From Rikenellaceae bacterium (GTDB lineage: Bacteria > Bacteroidota > Bacteroidia > Bacteroidales > UBA932), in contig DPKJ01000006.1 of the NCBI GenBank assembly GCA_003542575.1, positions 1-17,593 on the forward strand: a stretch of DNA of 17,593 nt, in the 5' to 3' direction. Positions 7,439 through 15,630 of this stretch are shown here, one piece after another (the stretch's first letter is position 1; the number at the start of each line of letters is the position of its first letter). Below the pieces are notes generated by a model. That model was given only the letters and a program-made list of their open reading frames with translations. It had not been told where the DNA came from and did not search any database. Both the position numbers and the translations under genes were made by a program.

Positions 7439-7445
7439 AAAAAAA

Positions 7446-8195
7446 TTAGCAATTTACAGCCACCATTTGCATGGCTTTAAGGTCCGGTTTAATACCCGTA
7501 AAAAGCATAAATGAAGGTATCGCCTGAGAAACAAGCCACTCCTTGCCGGAAATGTATTCGATACATTTTTTTGAATTCAGGTTGGGATTTTTATAGTTTG
7601 CCTCAAAAATTGTAAGGTTTCTAAAATCTGCAGTATCTAAACCCATTAGTGGCTCATCAATAGTATAAATAAGTAGTTGGCTGTTTTTTAACAAATCTGA
7701 TATTTGCTCTAGAGGCTGATAGCTTACATTGAACTGTTTTGCCAGAGTTTCTGCTTTTTCATAGGTACGGTTTACAACAGTTACCTCCATTCCCAAATCT
7801 TTTAATGCCAAAACAGCTGCCCGCGCAGCACCGCCGGCACCCGCAACTACAGCTTTGCCCACTTTTAAGCCTCTGGCAGTCAAAGGGTCTTTAACACCAT
7901 AATAATCTGTATTATAGCTTGTTAATTTACCATTACTATTAAGGATAAGATTTGTTACACCTATTTTTTGTGAAATTTCATCGTGAAAATCAGAGAAATC
8001 CATAAAGCTCTCTTTGTAAGGGGAGGTTATATTCGCCCCTTTGTAACCGTGTGACAGAAATATGTCAAGTGCTTTGGCGGCATCATCGCTTTCAATAAGC
8101 CCGTATGTCTGGTCTGAATTAGGATAAGCTGCACTGAAGAGTGCAGGACTCAAGCTTTTTGATACATTCTTGCCTATGAGTGCGAATTTTTGCAT
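7446..8195 (-). CDS. aroE: Shikimate dehydrogenase
   Basis: AroE reduces 3-dehydroshikimate to shikimate with NADPH in aromatic amino acid synthesis. Numbering from the chosen start, the substrate-side SKSLSP motif is at 12-17, ITSPYKE with the catalytic Lys at about 61, and YNTDYYG with the substrate-binding Asp at about 97. The nucleotide-binding loop GAGGAAR is at 119-125, NRT (NADP-preferring) at 142-144, and the C-terminal SQAIPSF at 223-229. I chose the ATG at 8195 (249 residues). It starts MQKFALIGKNVSKS, the usual family beginning, and lies 7 nt after the upstream stop. An in-frame ATG at 8240 would add 15 unconserved residues and overlap the upstream gene. The substrate-side sequence is somewhat divergent from E. 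coli AroE, but all key residues appear present. Probably co-transcribed with the methyltransferase gene. Confidence 0.92.
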   Translation of the reverse strand: MQKFALIGKNVSKSLSPALFSAAYPNSDQTYGLIESDDAAKALDIFLSHGYKGANITSPYKESFMDFSDFHDEISQKIGVTNLILNSNGKLTSYNTDYYGVKDPLTARGLKVGKAVVAGAGGAARAAVLALKDLGMEVTVVNRTYEKAETLAKQFNVSYQPLEQISDLLKNSQLLIYTIDEPLMGLDTADFRNLTIFEANYKNPNLNSKKCIEYISGKEWLVSQAIPSFMLFTGIKPDLKAMQMVAVNC

Positions 8196-8202
8196 TTTAA
8201 AG

Positions 8203-9000
8203 TCAGGTATTCTTAAATCCTCTCTGTCTGAGAGCTTCAAAGCAGATTATTGCAGCTGATACAGAAACATTCAATGAGTCAAGGTTACCACTCATTGGAA
8301 TTTTTATCCGGTGATGAGCCTTCTCCCTCCAGAATTCAGTTAACCCTTGGGACTCTGTGCCCAATACCAGAGCCATCGGACCTGTAAGGTCGGTTTTGTG
8401 GTACCATTCGGCTGCCTGAAGTTCTGCTGTATAAATTTTAATATTATTTGCCACAATCCATTCGAAAGCTTGCTGCGATGTACATGCAAATACATTTCGT
8501 GAGAATACTCCTCCAATGCTTGATCTTATTACATTGGGGTTGTAAATATCTGTTTGCGGGTCGCATATTATCACTGCATCTGCGTTGGCAGCATCTGCAG
8601 TCCTGATTACAGCTCCCAGGTTACCCGGTTTCTCGACACTCTCAAGTATCAGTACAAGAGGATTATTGCCGGGTTTAAAACTAGAGAGTATTAACTCTCT
8701 CTGTCTCATGACTGCAATTATGCCTTCTGTACCATCTCTGTATGCTACTTTGGAGTATAGCTCCCTGTTGATAGAGTAATAGCGGGATGAATTAATGGAT
8801 GAAAGACTATTCTCGTCAAATATTTCAGGACAGAAGAAAACCTCTTCACATTCAAATCCCGCATTAAGTGCATTTGAAATCTCCCTTTTGCCTTCAACTG
8901 TAAACAGTCCTTTTTCCCTTCTCTCTCTTGATTTTTCTCCAAGAAGGATAAGGTCTTTAATTTTTGGGTTTTTGAATGAAGATATCTGATCTATATACAT
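8203..9000 (-). CDS. TrmH/SpoU-family RNA 2'-O-ribose methyltransferase
   Basis: This 265-residue protein has the two-part layout of SpoU enzymes: an N-terminal substrate-binding domain (about 1-105, starting with the typical SSFKNPKIKDLILL) and a knotted SAM-binding catalytic domain (about 113-262). All three SpoU motifs are visible: NLGAVIRTADA (127-137) with the catalytic Arg133, LVLGTESQGL (211-220), and IKIPMSGNLDSLNVSVSAA (232-250). The family methylates the 2'-OH of ribose in rRNA or tRNA, using S-adenosylmethionine. The N-terminal domain suggests a 23S rRNA enzyme of the RlmB/TsnR type, but the exact nucleotide cannot be read from the sequence. It starts 9 nt after lysS and ends 7 nt before aroE, so one transcript is likely. 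Confidence 0.93.
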   Translation of the reverse strand: MYIDQISSFKNPKIKDLILLGEKSRERREKGLFTVEGKREISNALNAGFECEEVFFCPEIFDENSLSSINSSRYYSINRELYSKVAYRDGTEGIIAVMRQRELILSSFKPGNNPLVLILESVEKPGNLGAVIRTADAANADAVIICDPQTDIYNPNVIRSSIGGVFSRNVFACTSQQAFEWIVANNIKIYTAELQAAEWYHKTDLTGPMALVLGTESQGLTEFWREKAHHRIKIPMSGNLDSLNVSVSAAIICFEALRQRGFKNT

Positions 9001-9009
9001 TATAAATAT

Positions 9010-10563
9010 TTATTCTCCCTGTTCTTCCGACTCCTGGTTCTCCTGTTTGCCACCCTTTTCAGGACGCATTTGAGGGAAAAAGAGGACATCCTGAATGGAG
9101 TGAGTGTCTGTAAGGAACATTGTAAGACGGTCTATTCCTATACCCATTCCGGAAGTAGGAGGCATGCCGTACTCAAGAGCTCTGACAAAATCCATATCAA
9201 TAAACATTGCCTCATCGTCGCCCTTGTCTTTCAATTTAACCTGCTCACGGAATCTGTCAAGCTGATCAACCGGGTCGTTTAGCTCACTGTATGCGTTGGC
9301 AAGCTCTTTCCCGTTTACGAAGAGTTCGAATCTCTCTGTTAGAGCAGGGTTTGAGCGATGCCTCTTTGTAAGAGGTGAAGTTTCTACCGGGTAGTCGGTA
9401 ATAAATGTTGGTTGAACAAGGTGATGTTCACAATATTCACCAAAAATGGCATCAATCAATTTACCTATGCCCATGGTATTGTTAACGGGAACATTAAGTT
9501 TTTGACATACAGCCCTTAAATCATCTTCTCCCATTCCTGCAACATCAACACCGGCATACTCTTTAATAGCATCCAGCATCGGCAGCCTTCTGTAAGGAGC
9601 CTTGAACTCGATCTCCTTATCAGATAACTTCAGTAATGTTTTATTATGCAGGGCAAGGGCAACCTTCTCAATCATCTGCTCAACAAACTCCATCATCCAG
9701 AAATAGTCCTTGTATGCAACATATATCTCAAGAACGGTAAATTCAGGATTGTGGGTTCTGTCCATACCCTCATTTCTGAAATCTTTTGCAAACTCATAAA
9801 CTCCCGTAAAACCACCTACAATGAGCCTTTTCAGATACAATTCGTTGGCAATTCTTAAATAGAGCGGAATATCAAGTGCGTTATGGTGTGTAATGAATGG
9901 TCTTGCAGTTGCTCCTCCGGGAATTGGCTGAAGAATAGGGGTCTCAACCTCCAGATAGCCGTGGTTGTTAAAGAACTCACGCATTGTATTCATTATTTTA
10001 GTGCGTTTAATGAATACATCTCTTACCTGAGGATTCACAATCATATCTACGTACCTCATTCTGTATCGCTGTTCGGGATCAGTAAAAGCATCGTACTTCT
10101 GCCCCTCCTTCTCCTTCACAATTGGAAGCACCCTTAGTGATTTGCTTAATACTTTAAGCTCCCGTGCATGAACCGAAAGTTCACCAGCATTGGTGATAAA
10201 CGCATAGCCCTTTATGCCAACAATGTCTCCAATGTCAAGCAATTTTTTGAAAACCGTATTGTACATGGTTTTATCTTCACCCGGGCAAATGTCGTCTCTC
10301 TTAATATAGACCTGAATTCTGCCTGTTTCGTCCTGGATCTCCATGAAAGAGGCAGCACCCATAATTCTGCGAGTCATTATCCTTCCCGCCAACGATATAT
10401 CCTGAAGATTCTTCTCCTGAGCATCGTATTTATCTTTAATCTCCTGAGTGGTAATGTTAACATCATACGCTTCCGCAGGGTAGGGTTCTATGCCAATTTC
10501 CCTCATAGCAGAAAGCGATTCTCTTCTAATAATTTCCTGTTCGTTGTACTCAGTAAATTCCAT
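9010..10563 (-). CDS. lysS: Lysyl-tRNA synthetase, class II
   Basis: LysS attaches lysine to tRNA-Lys. Numbering from the ATG at 10563 (517 residues): an OB-fold anticodon-binding domain (about 50-150, with SLAGRIMTRR and MEIQDETGRIQVY), then the class II catalytic core. The core has motif 1 around 186-212 (YLEVETPIL), motif 2 FRNEGMDRTHNPEFTVLEIY (262-281), and motif 3 GMGIGIDRLTMFLTD (472-486). The C-terminus carries a short acidic/Gln-rich tail after the PQMRPE end typical of the family. An upstream in-frame ATG at 10575 would add MFIV. I prefer 10563 because MEFTEYNEQEIIRR aligns best with the usual family N-terminus and leaves a leader of about 19 nt from the predicted start site. It heads the lysS-methyltransferase-aroE run. 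Confidence 0.97.
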   Translation of the reverse strand: MEFTEYNEQEIIRRESLSAMREIGIEPYPAEAYDVNITTQEIKDKYDAQEKNLQDISLAGRIMTRRIMGAASFMEIQDETGRIQVYIKRDDICPGEDKTMYNTVFKKLLDIGDIVGIKGYAFITNAGELSVHARELKVLSKSLRVLPIVKEKEGQKYDAFTDPEQRYRMRYVDMIVNPQVRDVFIKRTKIMNTMREFFNNHGYLEVETPILQPIPGGATARPFITHHNALDIPLYLRIANELYLKRLIVGGFTGVYEFAKDFRNEGMDRTHNPEFTVLEIYVAYKDYFWMMEFVEQMIEKVALALHNKTLLKLSDKEIEFKAPYRRLPMLDAIKEYAGVDVAGMGEDDLRAVCQKLNVPVNNTMGIGKLIDAIFGEYCEHHLVQPTFITDYPVETSPLTKRHRSNPALTERFELFVNGKELANAYSELNDPVDQLDRFREQVKLKDKGDDEAMFIDMDFVRALEYGMPPTSGMGIGIDRLTMFLTDTHSIQDVLFFPQMRPEKGGKQENQESEEQGE

Positions 10564-10587
10564 TACTATAAACATTTTAATGAGCTA

Positions 10588-10619
10588 CAAAAGTAATTTT
10601 TTTTATCTATATCCCGAAA
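10588..10619 (-). promoter_or_regulatory. lysS promoter
   Basis: On the minus strand TTTC (10616-10619, one mismatch to TTTG) is followed after 20 nt by TACTTTTG (10588-10595), an exact TAnnTTTG. Transcription should start near 10582, about 19 nt before the preferred lysS ATG. The element sits back to back with the recJ -7 box in a 79-nt divergent region. Confidence 0.65.
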
Positions 10620-10627
10620 TTAATCGT

Positions 10628-10635
10628 TAACTTTG
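10628..10635 (+). promoter_or_regulatory. recJ promoter -7 element
   Basis: TAACTTTG on the plus strand exactly matches TAnnTTTG. The best -33 candidate is a T-run at 10601-10604, about 23 nt upstream, which is weak. Start of transcription is expected near 10641, only about two bases before the recJ ATG, so the mRNA would be almost leaderless. Confidence 0.5.
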
Positions 10636-10642
10636 CGAGGAT

Positions 10643-12379
10643 ATGGCCATAGATAAAAAATGGATAGTAAGAGAGCCGGGCAACCCGGCACTGGTAAGAC
10701 AACTTGCTTCGGAGCTTGGAATAGACCAGACTCTTGCAAACCTTTTAGTACAAAGAAAAATCAAGTCACAATCTGAGGCCAGGGCATTTTTGAAACCCCA
10801 GCTTGAACAGTTACACGATCCGTTTCTGATGAAAGATATGGACAAAGCTGTGGCAAGACTCACAACGGCACTAGAATCAAAAGAGAAAATTCTTATTTAC
10901 GGTGATTATGATGTAGACGGTACCACAGCCGTCTCTCTTGTTTACTCTTTTCTGAGAAAGTATGGTGAGGATAATCTTGAATACTATATTCCAAACAGAT
11001 ATACAGAAGGTTACGGTATCTCTTACAAAGGTATTGATTGGGCAAGCGAGAACGGGTTCACTTTAATAATTGCACTTGACTGCGGTATAAAATCGGTAGA
11101 GAAGGTAAATTATGCAAAGGAGAGAGGTATAGATTTTATTATATGTGATCACCACCTTCCTGATGAATTTTTGCCCGAAGCATCGGCAGTTCTGGACCCC
11201 AAAAGAACGGATTGTTCATATCCCTTTGACGATCTGTCGGGTTGTGGTGTAGGGTTTAAATTTATGCAGGCATTTGCCTCAACAAAAAGCATCCCATTTG
11301 ACAGTCTTTTACCGTTGCTTGACCTTTTGGTTGTAAGTATAGCATCTGACCTTGTGTCGATTACTGGCGAAAACAGGGTGTTGGCATACTATGGTCTTAA
11401 ACAACTAAATCAATCACCCAGAAAGGGTCTGCTCTCAATTATCAAACTTTCGGGTCTGGAAAAACATATGATTACAATTGATGATATTGTATTCAAGATA
11501 GGTCCCAGAATCAATGCTGCAGGCAGAATGGAATCGGGTAAAACTGCTGTTGACCTTTTAACCTCCCGCAGCGACAACGACGCAAGAATAATTGGTGATA
11601 CGATAAATACTCACAATAACGACAGAAAAAACGAGGACAGAAAGATCACGCTTGAGGCCAGTGAAATGGCCACAACTGTTTCGGGCTTTGCAAATAAAAA
11701 ATCAACAGTTGTTTATAACCCTGACTGGCACAAAGGTGTATTGGGAATTGTTGCATCCCGCCTTGTTGAAAACTATTACAAGCCAACTATCGTTTTATGT
11801 CGCTCAAACGGATTTATTACCGGTTCGGCAAGAAGCATTCCTGGTTTTGACCTATATGATGCAATAGAAAATTGCTCTGATCTTCTTGAGAATTTTGGAG
11901 GGCATATGTATGCTGCAGGCCTGACTCTTAAAGAGGAAAATTTTGAGTTATTCAGCCAAAGATTTGAGGAGTTTGTGGCATCTAAGATAACTGCCGAGAT
12001 TCTTACTCCGGTTATAAATATTGACACATACCTTGATTTCAAGCAGATTACCCCAAGATTCTTCAATGTTTTAAAGCAGTTCCAACCATTTGGCCCGGGT
12101 AATCTCTCTCCGGTGTTTATCTCAGAAAGGGTTTATGATAACGGAAACGGGAGAAAAGTGGGTTCAGAATCGGGACACCTTAAGCTTGAGTTGATTCAGG
12201 AAGATGACTTCCACAGACATATATCGGCAATAGCCTTTAACAGATCAGAACATTTTGAACACCTTAAATCAGGGAACCCGGTAGATATTTGCTATTCGAT
12301 TGCTGAAAACTACTACAGAGGAATTGCCAACCTGCAGTTAAGAGTTAGAGATATCAAGCTTATTGAAGACCCTATCTAG
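10643..12379 (+). CDS. recJ: Single-stranded-DNA-specific 5'-3' exonuclease RecJ
   Basis: RecJ degrades single-stranded DNA from the 5' end in recombination, mismatch and base-excision repair. The 578-residue protein shows the DHH-phosphodiesterase core: motif I IYGDYDVDGTTA (85-96), motif II ALDCG (144-148), motif III ICDHHLPDE (167-175) and the motif IV region LLVVSIASDLVS (228-239). It also has IGPRINAAGRM (286-296) and the DHHA1 domain with LGIVASRL (367-374), GSARSI (394-399) and FGGHMYAAGL (418-427). An OB-fold-like C-terminal part (about 440-570) completes the normal RecJ length. The ATG at 10643 is the first after the promoter-like box. It is the only plus-strand gene in the window and ends 7 nt before the convergent aroK. 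Confidence 0.97.
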   Translation: MAIDKKWIVREPGNPALVRQLASELGIDQTLANLLVQRKIKSQSEARAFLKPQLEQLHDPFLMKDMDKAVARLTTALESKEKILIYGDYDVDGTTAVSLVYSFLRKYGEDNLEYYIPNRYTEGYGISYKGIDWASENGFTLIIALDCGIKSVEKVNYAKERGIDFIICDHHLPDEFLPEASAVLDPKRTDCSYPFDDLSGCGVGFKFMQAFASTKSIPFDSLLPLLDLLVVSIASDLVSITGENRVLAYYGLKQLNQSPRKGLLSIIKLSGLEKHMITIDDIVFKIGPRINAAGRMESGKTAVDLLTSRSDNDARIIGDTINTHNNDRKNEDRKITLEASEMATTVSGFANKKSTVVYNPDWHKGVLGIVASRLVENYYKPTIVLCRSNGFITGSARSIPGFDLYDAIENCSDLLENFGGHMYAAGLTLKEENFELFSQRFEEFVASKITAEILTPVINIDTYLDFKQITPRFFNVLKQFQPFGPGNLSPVFISERVYDNGNGRKVGSESGHLKLELIQEDDFHRHISAIAFNRSEHFEHLKSGNPVDICYSIAENYYRGIANLQLRVRDIKLIEDPI

Positions 12380-12386
12380 CCACAAA

Positions 12387-12905
12387 CTAAATCAGTGATA
12401 TAATTTTTCCCACAACCTCGCTTATTGTGAGGTTATCTACATCTACAACAGCCTTTGATACATCAAGATAGCCGGTCTCTCTTACCGACAGCATATCAGA
12501 TATCTTTTCTGTCATCTGCACTGAGGTAAGATTTTTCATTAACGGCCTGCTCTTATGGCTTTTACTAATCCTGTTTTGCAAAGTTATTTCGTTTGCTTTG
12601 AGGTATATACAGAATGTATTCTCTTTGATTAGTTTTCTGTTTTTTTCAGAAACAAGAGCACCCCCTCCGAGAGAGAGTATGTGAGTCTGATCTTTATTGC
12701 CTGAGATAAAATTTTCAAGAGCATCCTCTTCTATCTTTCTGAATTCGGCCTCTCCCTTAGTTGCAAAAAGAGTTTCAATTGTCTGAGAACATTTGTGTTC
12801 AATAATTTTATCAAGGTCGGTATATTTGCAATACAAAAACAATGACAACCTTTCGGCAATTGTACTTTTTCCTACACCCATAAATCCTGTCAGGGCTATA
12901 ATCAT
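12387..12905 (-). CDS. aroK: Shikimate kinase
   Basis: AroK phosphorylates shikimate at the 3-hydroxyl using ATP. With the start at 12905 it has 172 residues, the normal size. The Walker A loop GFMGVGKST is at 7-15, the shikimate/Mg-binding TDLD at 29-32, EFRKIE with Arg56 at 54-59, SLGGGA at 78-83, and the lid arginine in SRPL at 119-122. The longer open frame up to 13025 would add 40 unrelated residues lying inside parC and is rejected. The ATG is 10 nt after the parC stop, so the gene is probably the last of the rluB-era-parC-aroK run. aroE is elsewhere in the window and in a different transcript. Confidence 0.95.
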   Translation of the reverse strand: MIIALTGFMGVGKSTIAERLSLFLYCKYTDLDKIIEHKCSQTIETLFATKGEAEFRKIEEDALENFISGNKDQTHILSLGGGALVSEKNRKLIKENTFCIYLKANEITLQNRISKSHKSRPLMKNLTSVQMTEKISDMLSVRETGYLDVSKAVVDVDNLTISEVVGKIISLI

Positions 12906-12915
12906 AATCTGAATG

Positions 12916-15609
12916 TTAAAATAGCGTAGGTGACGGGTCTGTTTGAGGAGGAGTATCAGTCTCTTTATCAGATGAATCCAATTCGATTTCGTCAGAAATG
13001 ATTGGTACATCTGATCCGTTTTCAACTATTTCGATATTGTTCTCCTTTTGAAGAGGTTCAATAAATACAACGCTACCTACTTCGAATGTAGTAATTCTCT
13101 TTCCCTTAGCCCGAAAGCTCTTACAGGCAATAAACTCGTCGGCATCAATAACTTCTGCCATACGTTTCTGGTGTTTGCCGGTAAAGCTAACCTCAATACG
13201 GGGGTATCTGTCAGATGAAATGGCAACCAGATATGAACCGGGAGAGTCGCCAATAAAAAGCTGTACGGTATTGTCATTAGGCTCGAAGCAGAACCTTTTC
13301 AGGTAGAACGAAGATTGCTCTCCATCAAAGTATAATGCAGTATAAATCTTGTGATAATCAAGTTTTTCAATTGAAAAAATGTCTCCTTGATATCTGTTGC
13401 TCAGATCAAAGTTTGTAGTGTAGTATTCACCGTTTTTGCAAATCACCAAAATGTGGTCATCTGCAAGGAACTCACCCAAAAATTGTCCTCTGGAATCGGT
13501 GTTAAGCCTGTTGATGTCAAGGTCGAACCAAATAGATTGCCCCCCGAATTGTGAAATACCCTTTGACTTAAGCTGGATCTTATGTATTGGATTTTTGCTC
13601 AGAATATTGCCCATAGAGCCTCTGCCTTTTATTGCAAGAGCAGCAAAATCGAATTCAAATATGAGCTTTTTGAGTTTAGGTCTGGGCTTCAAAAAGATTT
13701 TAAGCACCTCTGCTTCGCCATTGGGATTTGAGGTGAACCAGAGAACCTGACTACCATCTTTACCCTGTGACAGGTCGTACTCCTTATCTCTTGTTACACC
13801 GGTCACGGCAAATCTCTTTACAAAAACCTCACCCCCCTTGCCATTACGATAAACTGCATTGTATATAGTTCTCTCATCATTTCTGATAAATACCCCTACA
13901 TGGATTATATCTCTGCCCACAAATTGCTTTTCTGCAATCCTGGATACAGAGTATTTGCCATCTTTCAGGAATACAATAATGTCATCAATATCTGAACACT
14001 CGCAAACAAATTCTGCGTTCTCATCCCTTTTGAGATCCATTCCCACAAAACCCTCTGTGCGGTTCACATATAATTTTGCATTAGCTGCTACAACCTTGGT
14101 CGCATGAATTGTCTCAAAACTACATAGTTCTGTTTTTCGTGGGTATGCAGCGCCATATTTTTTCTTAAGCTGGGTGTAGTACTTGATTGTGTATTGTGTG
14201 ATATGCTCAAGGTTATGGCTAACCTCTTCTATCTCAGCTTCAATTTTTAAAATAGCATCCTCAAGTTGCTTGACATCAAACATAGATATCTTTCTTACCG
14301 GCTTCTCTACCAGTTTAAGAACATCTTCGCGCGTGACTTCCCGTTTGAGGCTCTTCTCATATTTTTTAAGCTCTGCTTCGACAGTTGCAAGCTGGTCCTC
14401 CCAGCTTTTTGCATCCTTTTCAAGTAAACGATAGACCCTCTCTTCAAAGAAAATCTTCTCCAATGAGGTATAGTGCCAGCTATCATTCAACTCTGCAAGA
14501 CGAATCTCAAGCTCCATTTTGAGAAGCGATCTTGTTTTGTCGGTATTATGGCGGAGTATAACATCAACCCCGATAAAATGAGGGTTGTTCTCTACAATAA
14601 CACAGGCATTGGGCGAAATTGAAGTTTCACACTCAGTGAACGCATAGAGGGCATCTATAGTTTTGTCCGGAGAGACATCGTTGTGAAGATGGACAACAAT
14701 CTCTGCACCATCAGATGTATTATCGTCAACTTTACGAATTTTAATCTTTCCCTTGTCGTTTGCCTTTAGTATTGATTCTATGAGCTTAGATGTTGTCAGT
14801 CCAAAAGGCAACTCTGTTATGACAAGTGTTTTTTTATCTAGTTTTGAAATTCTTGCCCTGACTTTAACTGCGCCACCTCGCAACCCCAGGTTGTATTTGG
14901 TGCAGTCGGCCAGTCCTCCGGTAGGAAAATCAGGGTAGAGCTCAAAATCCTCCCCTTTAAGATAGGCAACAGAGGCGTCAATGAGTTCGTTGAAGTTATG
15001 TGGAAGTATTTTGGAGGCAAGTCCTACGGCAATACCCTCTACTCCCATTGCAAGCAGAAGAGGAAATTTTGCGGGAAGGCTCACAGGCTCCTGGTTTCTT
15101 CCGTCGTATGACTTCATCCAGTCTGTGGTCTTGGGATTGAAAAGAACTTCGTGGGCAAATTTTGTCAAACGAGCCTCAATGTATCGTGGAGCAGCAGCAC
15201 TGTCACCGGTAAGAGTGTTACCCCAGTTACCCTGGCAGTCAACCAGAAGATCTTTCTGCCCAATCTGCACAAGAGCGTCACCTATTGAGGCATCACCATG
15301 CGGATGGAACTGCATGGTGTGACCTATAATGTTGGCAACCTTATTGTACCTGCCGTCATCCATTCTTTTCATTGAATGGAGAATTCTCCTTTGGACAGGT
15401 TTAAGTCCATCATTAATATGGGGAACGGCTCTTTCGAGAATTACATAAGAGGCATAATCGAGGAACCACTCTTTGTACATCCCTGTTATCTTGTACCTTT
15501 TGTCTCCCTCGTTTATGAGTTTATCATACTTACTGCTCTCGGCCGTATCTTCAGAAATTTCCAAAGGTTCTTCCGCCTCGAAATCGAAATCAAGATCTGG
15601 GTTGCTCAT
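12916..15609 (-). CDS. parC: DNA topoisomerase IV subunit A (ParC-type)
   Basis: This is the DNA-breaking subunit of a type IIA topoisomerase, which decatenates daughter chromosomes together with ParE. At 897 residues it is longer than E. coli ParC (752), as in Bacteroidota. After an acidic N-terminal tail (about 1-28) come the breakage-reunion features: RAVPHINDGLKPVQRRIL (60-77), the quinolone-determining segment FHPHGDASIGDALV (101-114), and the catalytic tyrosine in APRYIEARL (Tyr143). A central charged helical region (about 375-490) precedes the beta-pinwheel DNA-wrapping C-terminal domain, which ends in an acidic/Ser tail. The GyrA box QRRGGKG is not seen, which favours ParC over GyrA. 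It follows era by 21 nt and precedes aroK by 10 nt. parE is not in the window. Confidence 0.92.
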   Translation of the reverse strand: MSNPDLDFDFEAEEPLEISEDTAESSKYDKLINEGDKRYKITGMYKEWFLDYASYVILERAVPHINDGLKPVQRRILHSMKRMDDGRYNKVANIIGHTMQFHPHGDASIGDALVQIGQKDLLVDCQGNWGNTLTGDSAAAPRYIEARLTKFAHEVLFNPKTTDWMKSYDGRNQEPVSLPAKFPLLLAMGVEGIAVGLASKILPHNFNELIDASVAYLKGEDFELYPDFPTGGLADCTKYNLGLRGGAVKVRARISKLDKKTLVITELPFGLTTSKLIESILKANDKGKIKIRKVDDNTSDGAEIVVHLHNDVSPDKTIDALYAFTECETSISPNACVIVENNPHFIGVDVILRHNTDKTRSLLKMELEIRLAELNDSWHYTSLEKIFFEERVYRLLEKDAKSWEDQLATVEAELKKYEKSLKREVTREDVLKLVEKPVRKISMFDVKQLEDAILKIEAEIEEVSHNLEHITQYTIKYYTQLKKKYGAAYPRKTELCSFETIHATKVVAANAKLYVNRTEGFVGMDLKRDENAEFVCECSDIDDIIVFLKDGKYSVSRIAEKQFVGRDIIHVGVFIRNDERTIYNAVYRNGKGGEVFVKRFAVTGVTRDKEYDLSQGKDGSQVLWFTSNPNGEAEVLKIFLKPRPKLKKLIFEFDFAALAIKGRGSMGNILSKNPIHKIQLKSKGISQFGGQSIWFDLDINRLNTDSRGQFLGEFLADDHILVICKNGEYYTTNFDLSNRYQGDIFSIEKLDYHKIYTALYFDGEQSSFYLKRFCFEPNDNTVQLFIGDSPGSYLVAISSDRYPRIEVSFTGKHQKRMAEVIDADEFIACKSFRAKGKRITTFEVGSVVFIEPLQKENNIEIVENGSDVPIISDEIELDSSDKETDTPPQTDPSPTLF

Positions 15610-15630
15610 TTTTTAATTAAAAAAATCTAT

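Noticed and set aside
8196..8240. Upstream ATG for aroE at 8240
   Set aside because: It would overlap the methyltransferase gene and add 15 residues before the usual family N-terminus.
12906..13025. Upstream start for aroK at 13025
   Set aside because: The extra 40 residues lie inside parC and precede the normal MIIALTGFMGVGKST start.
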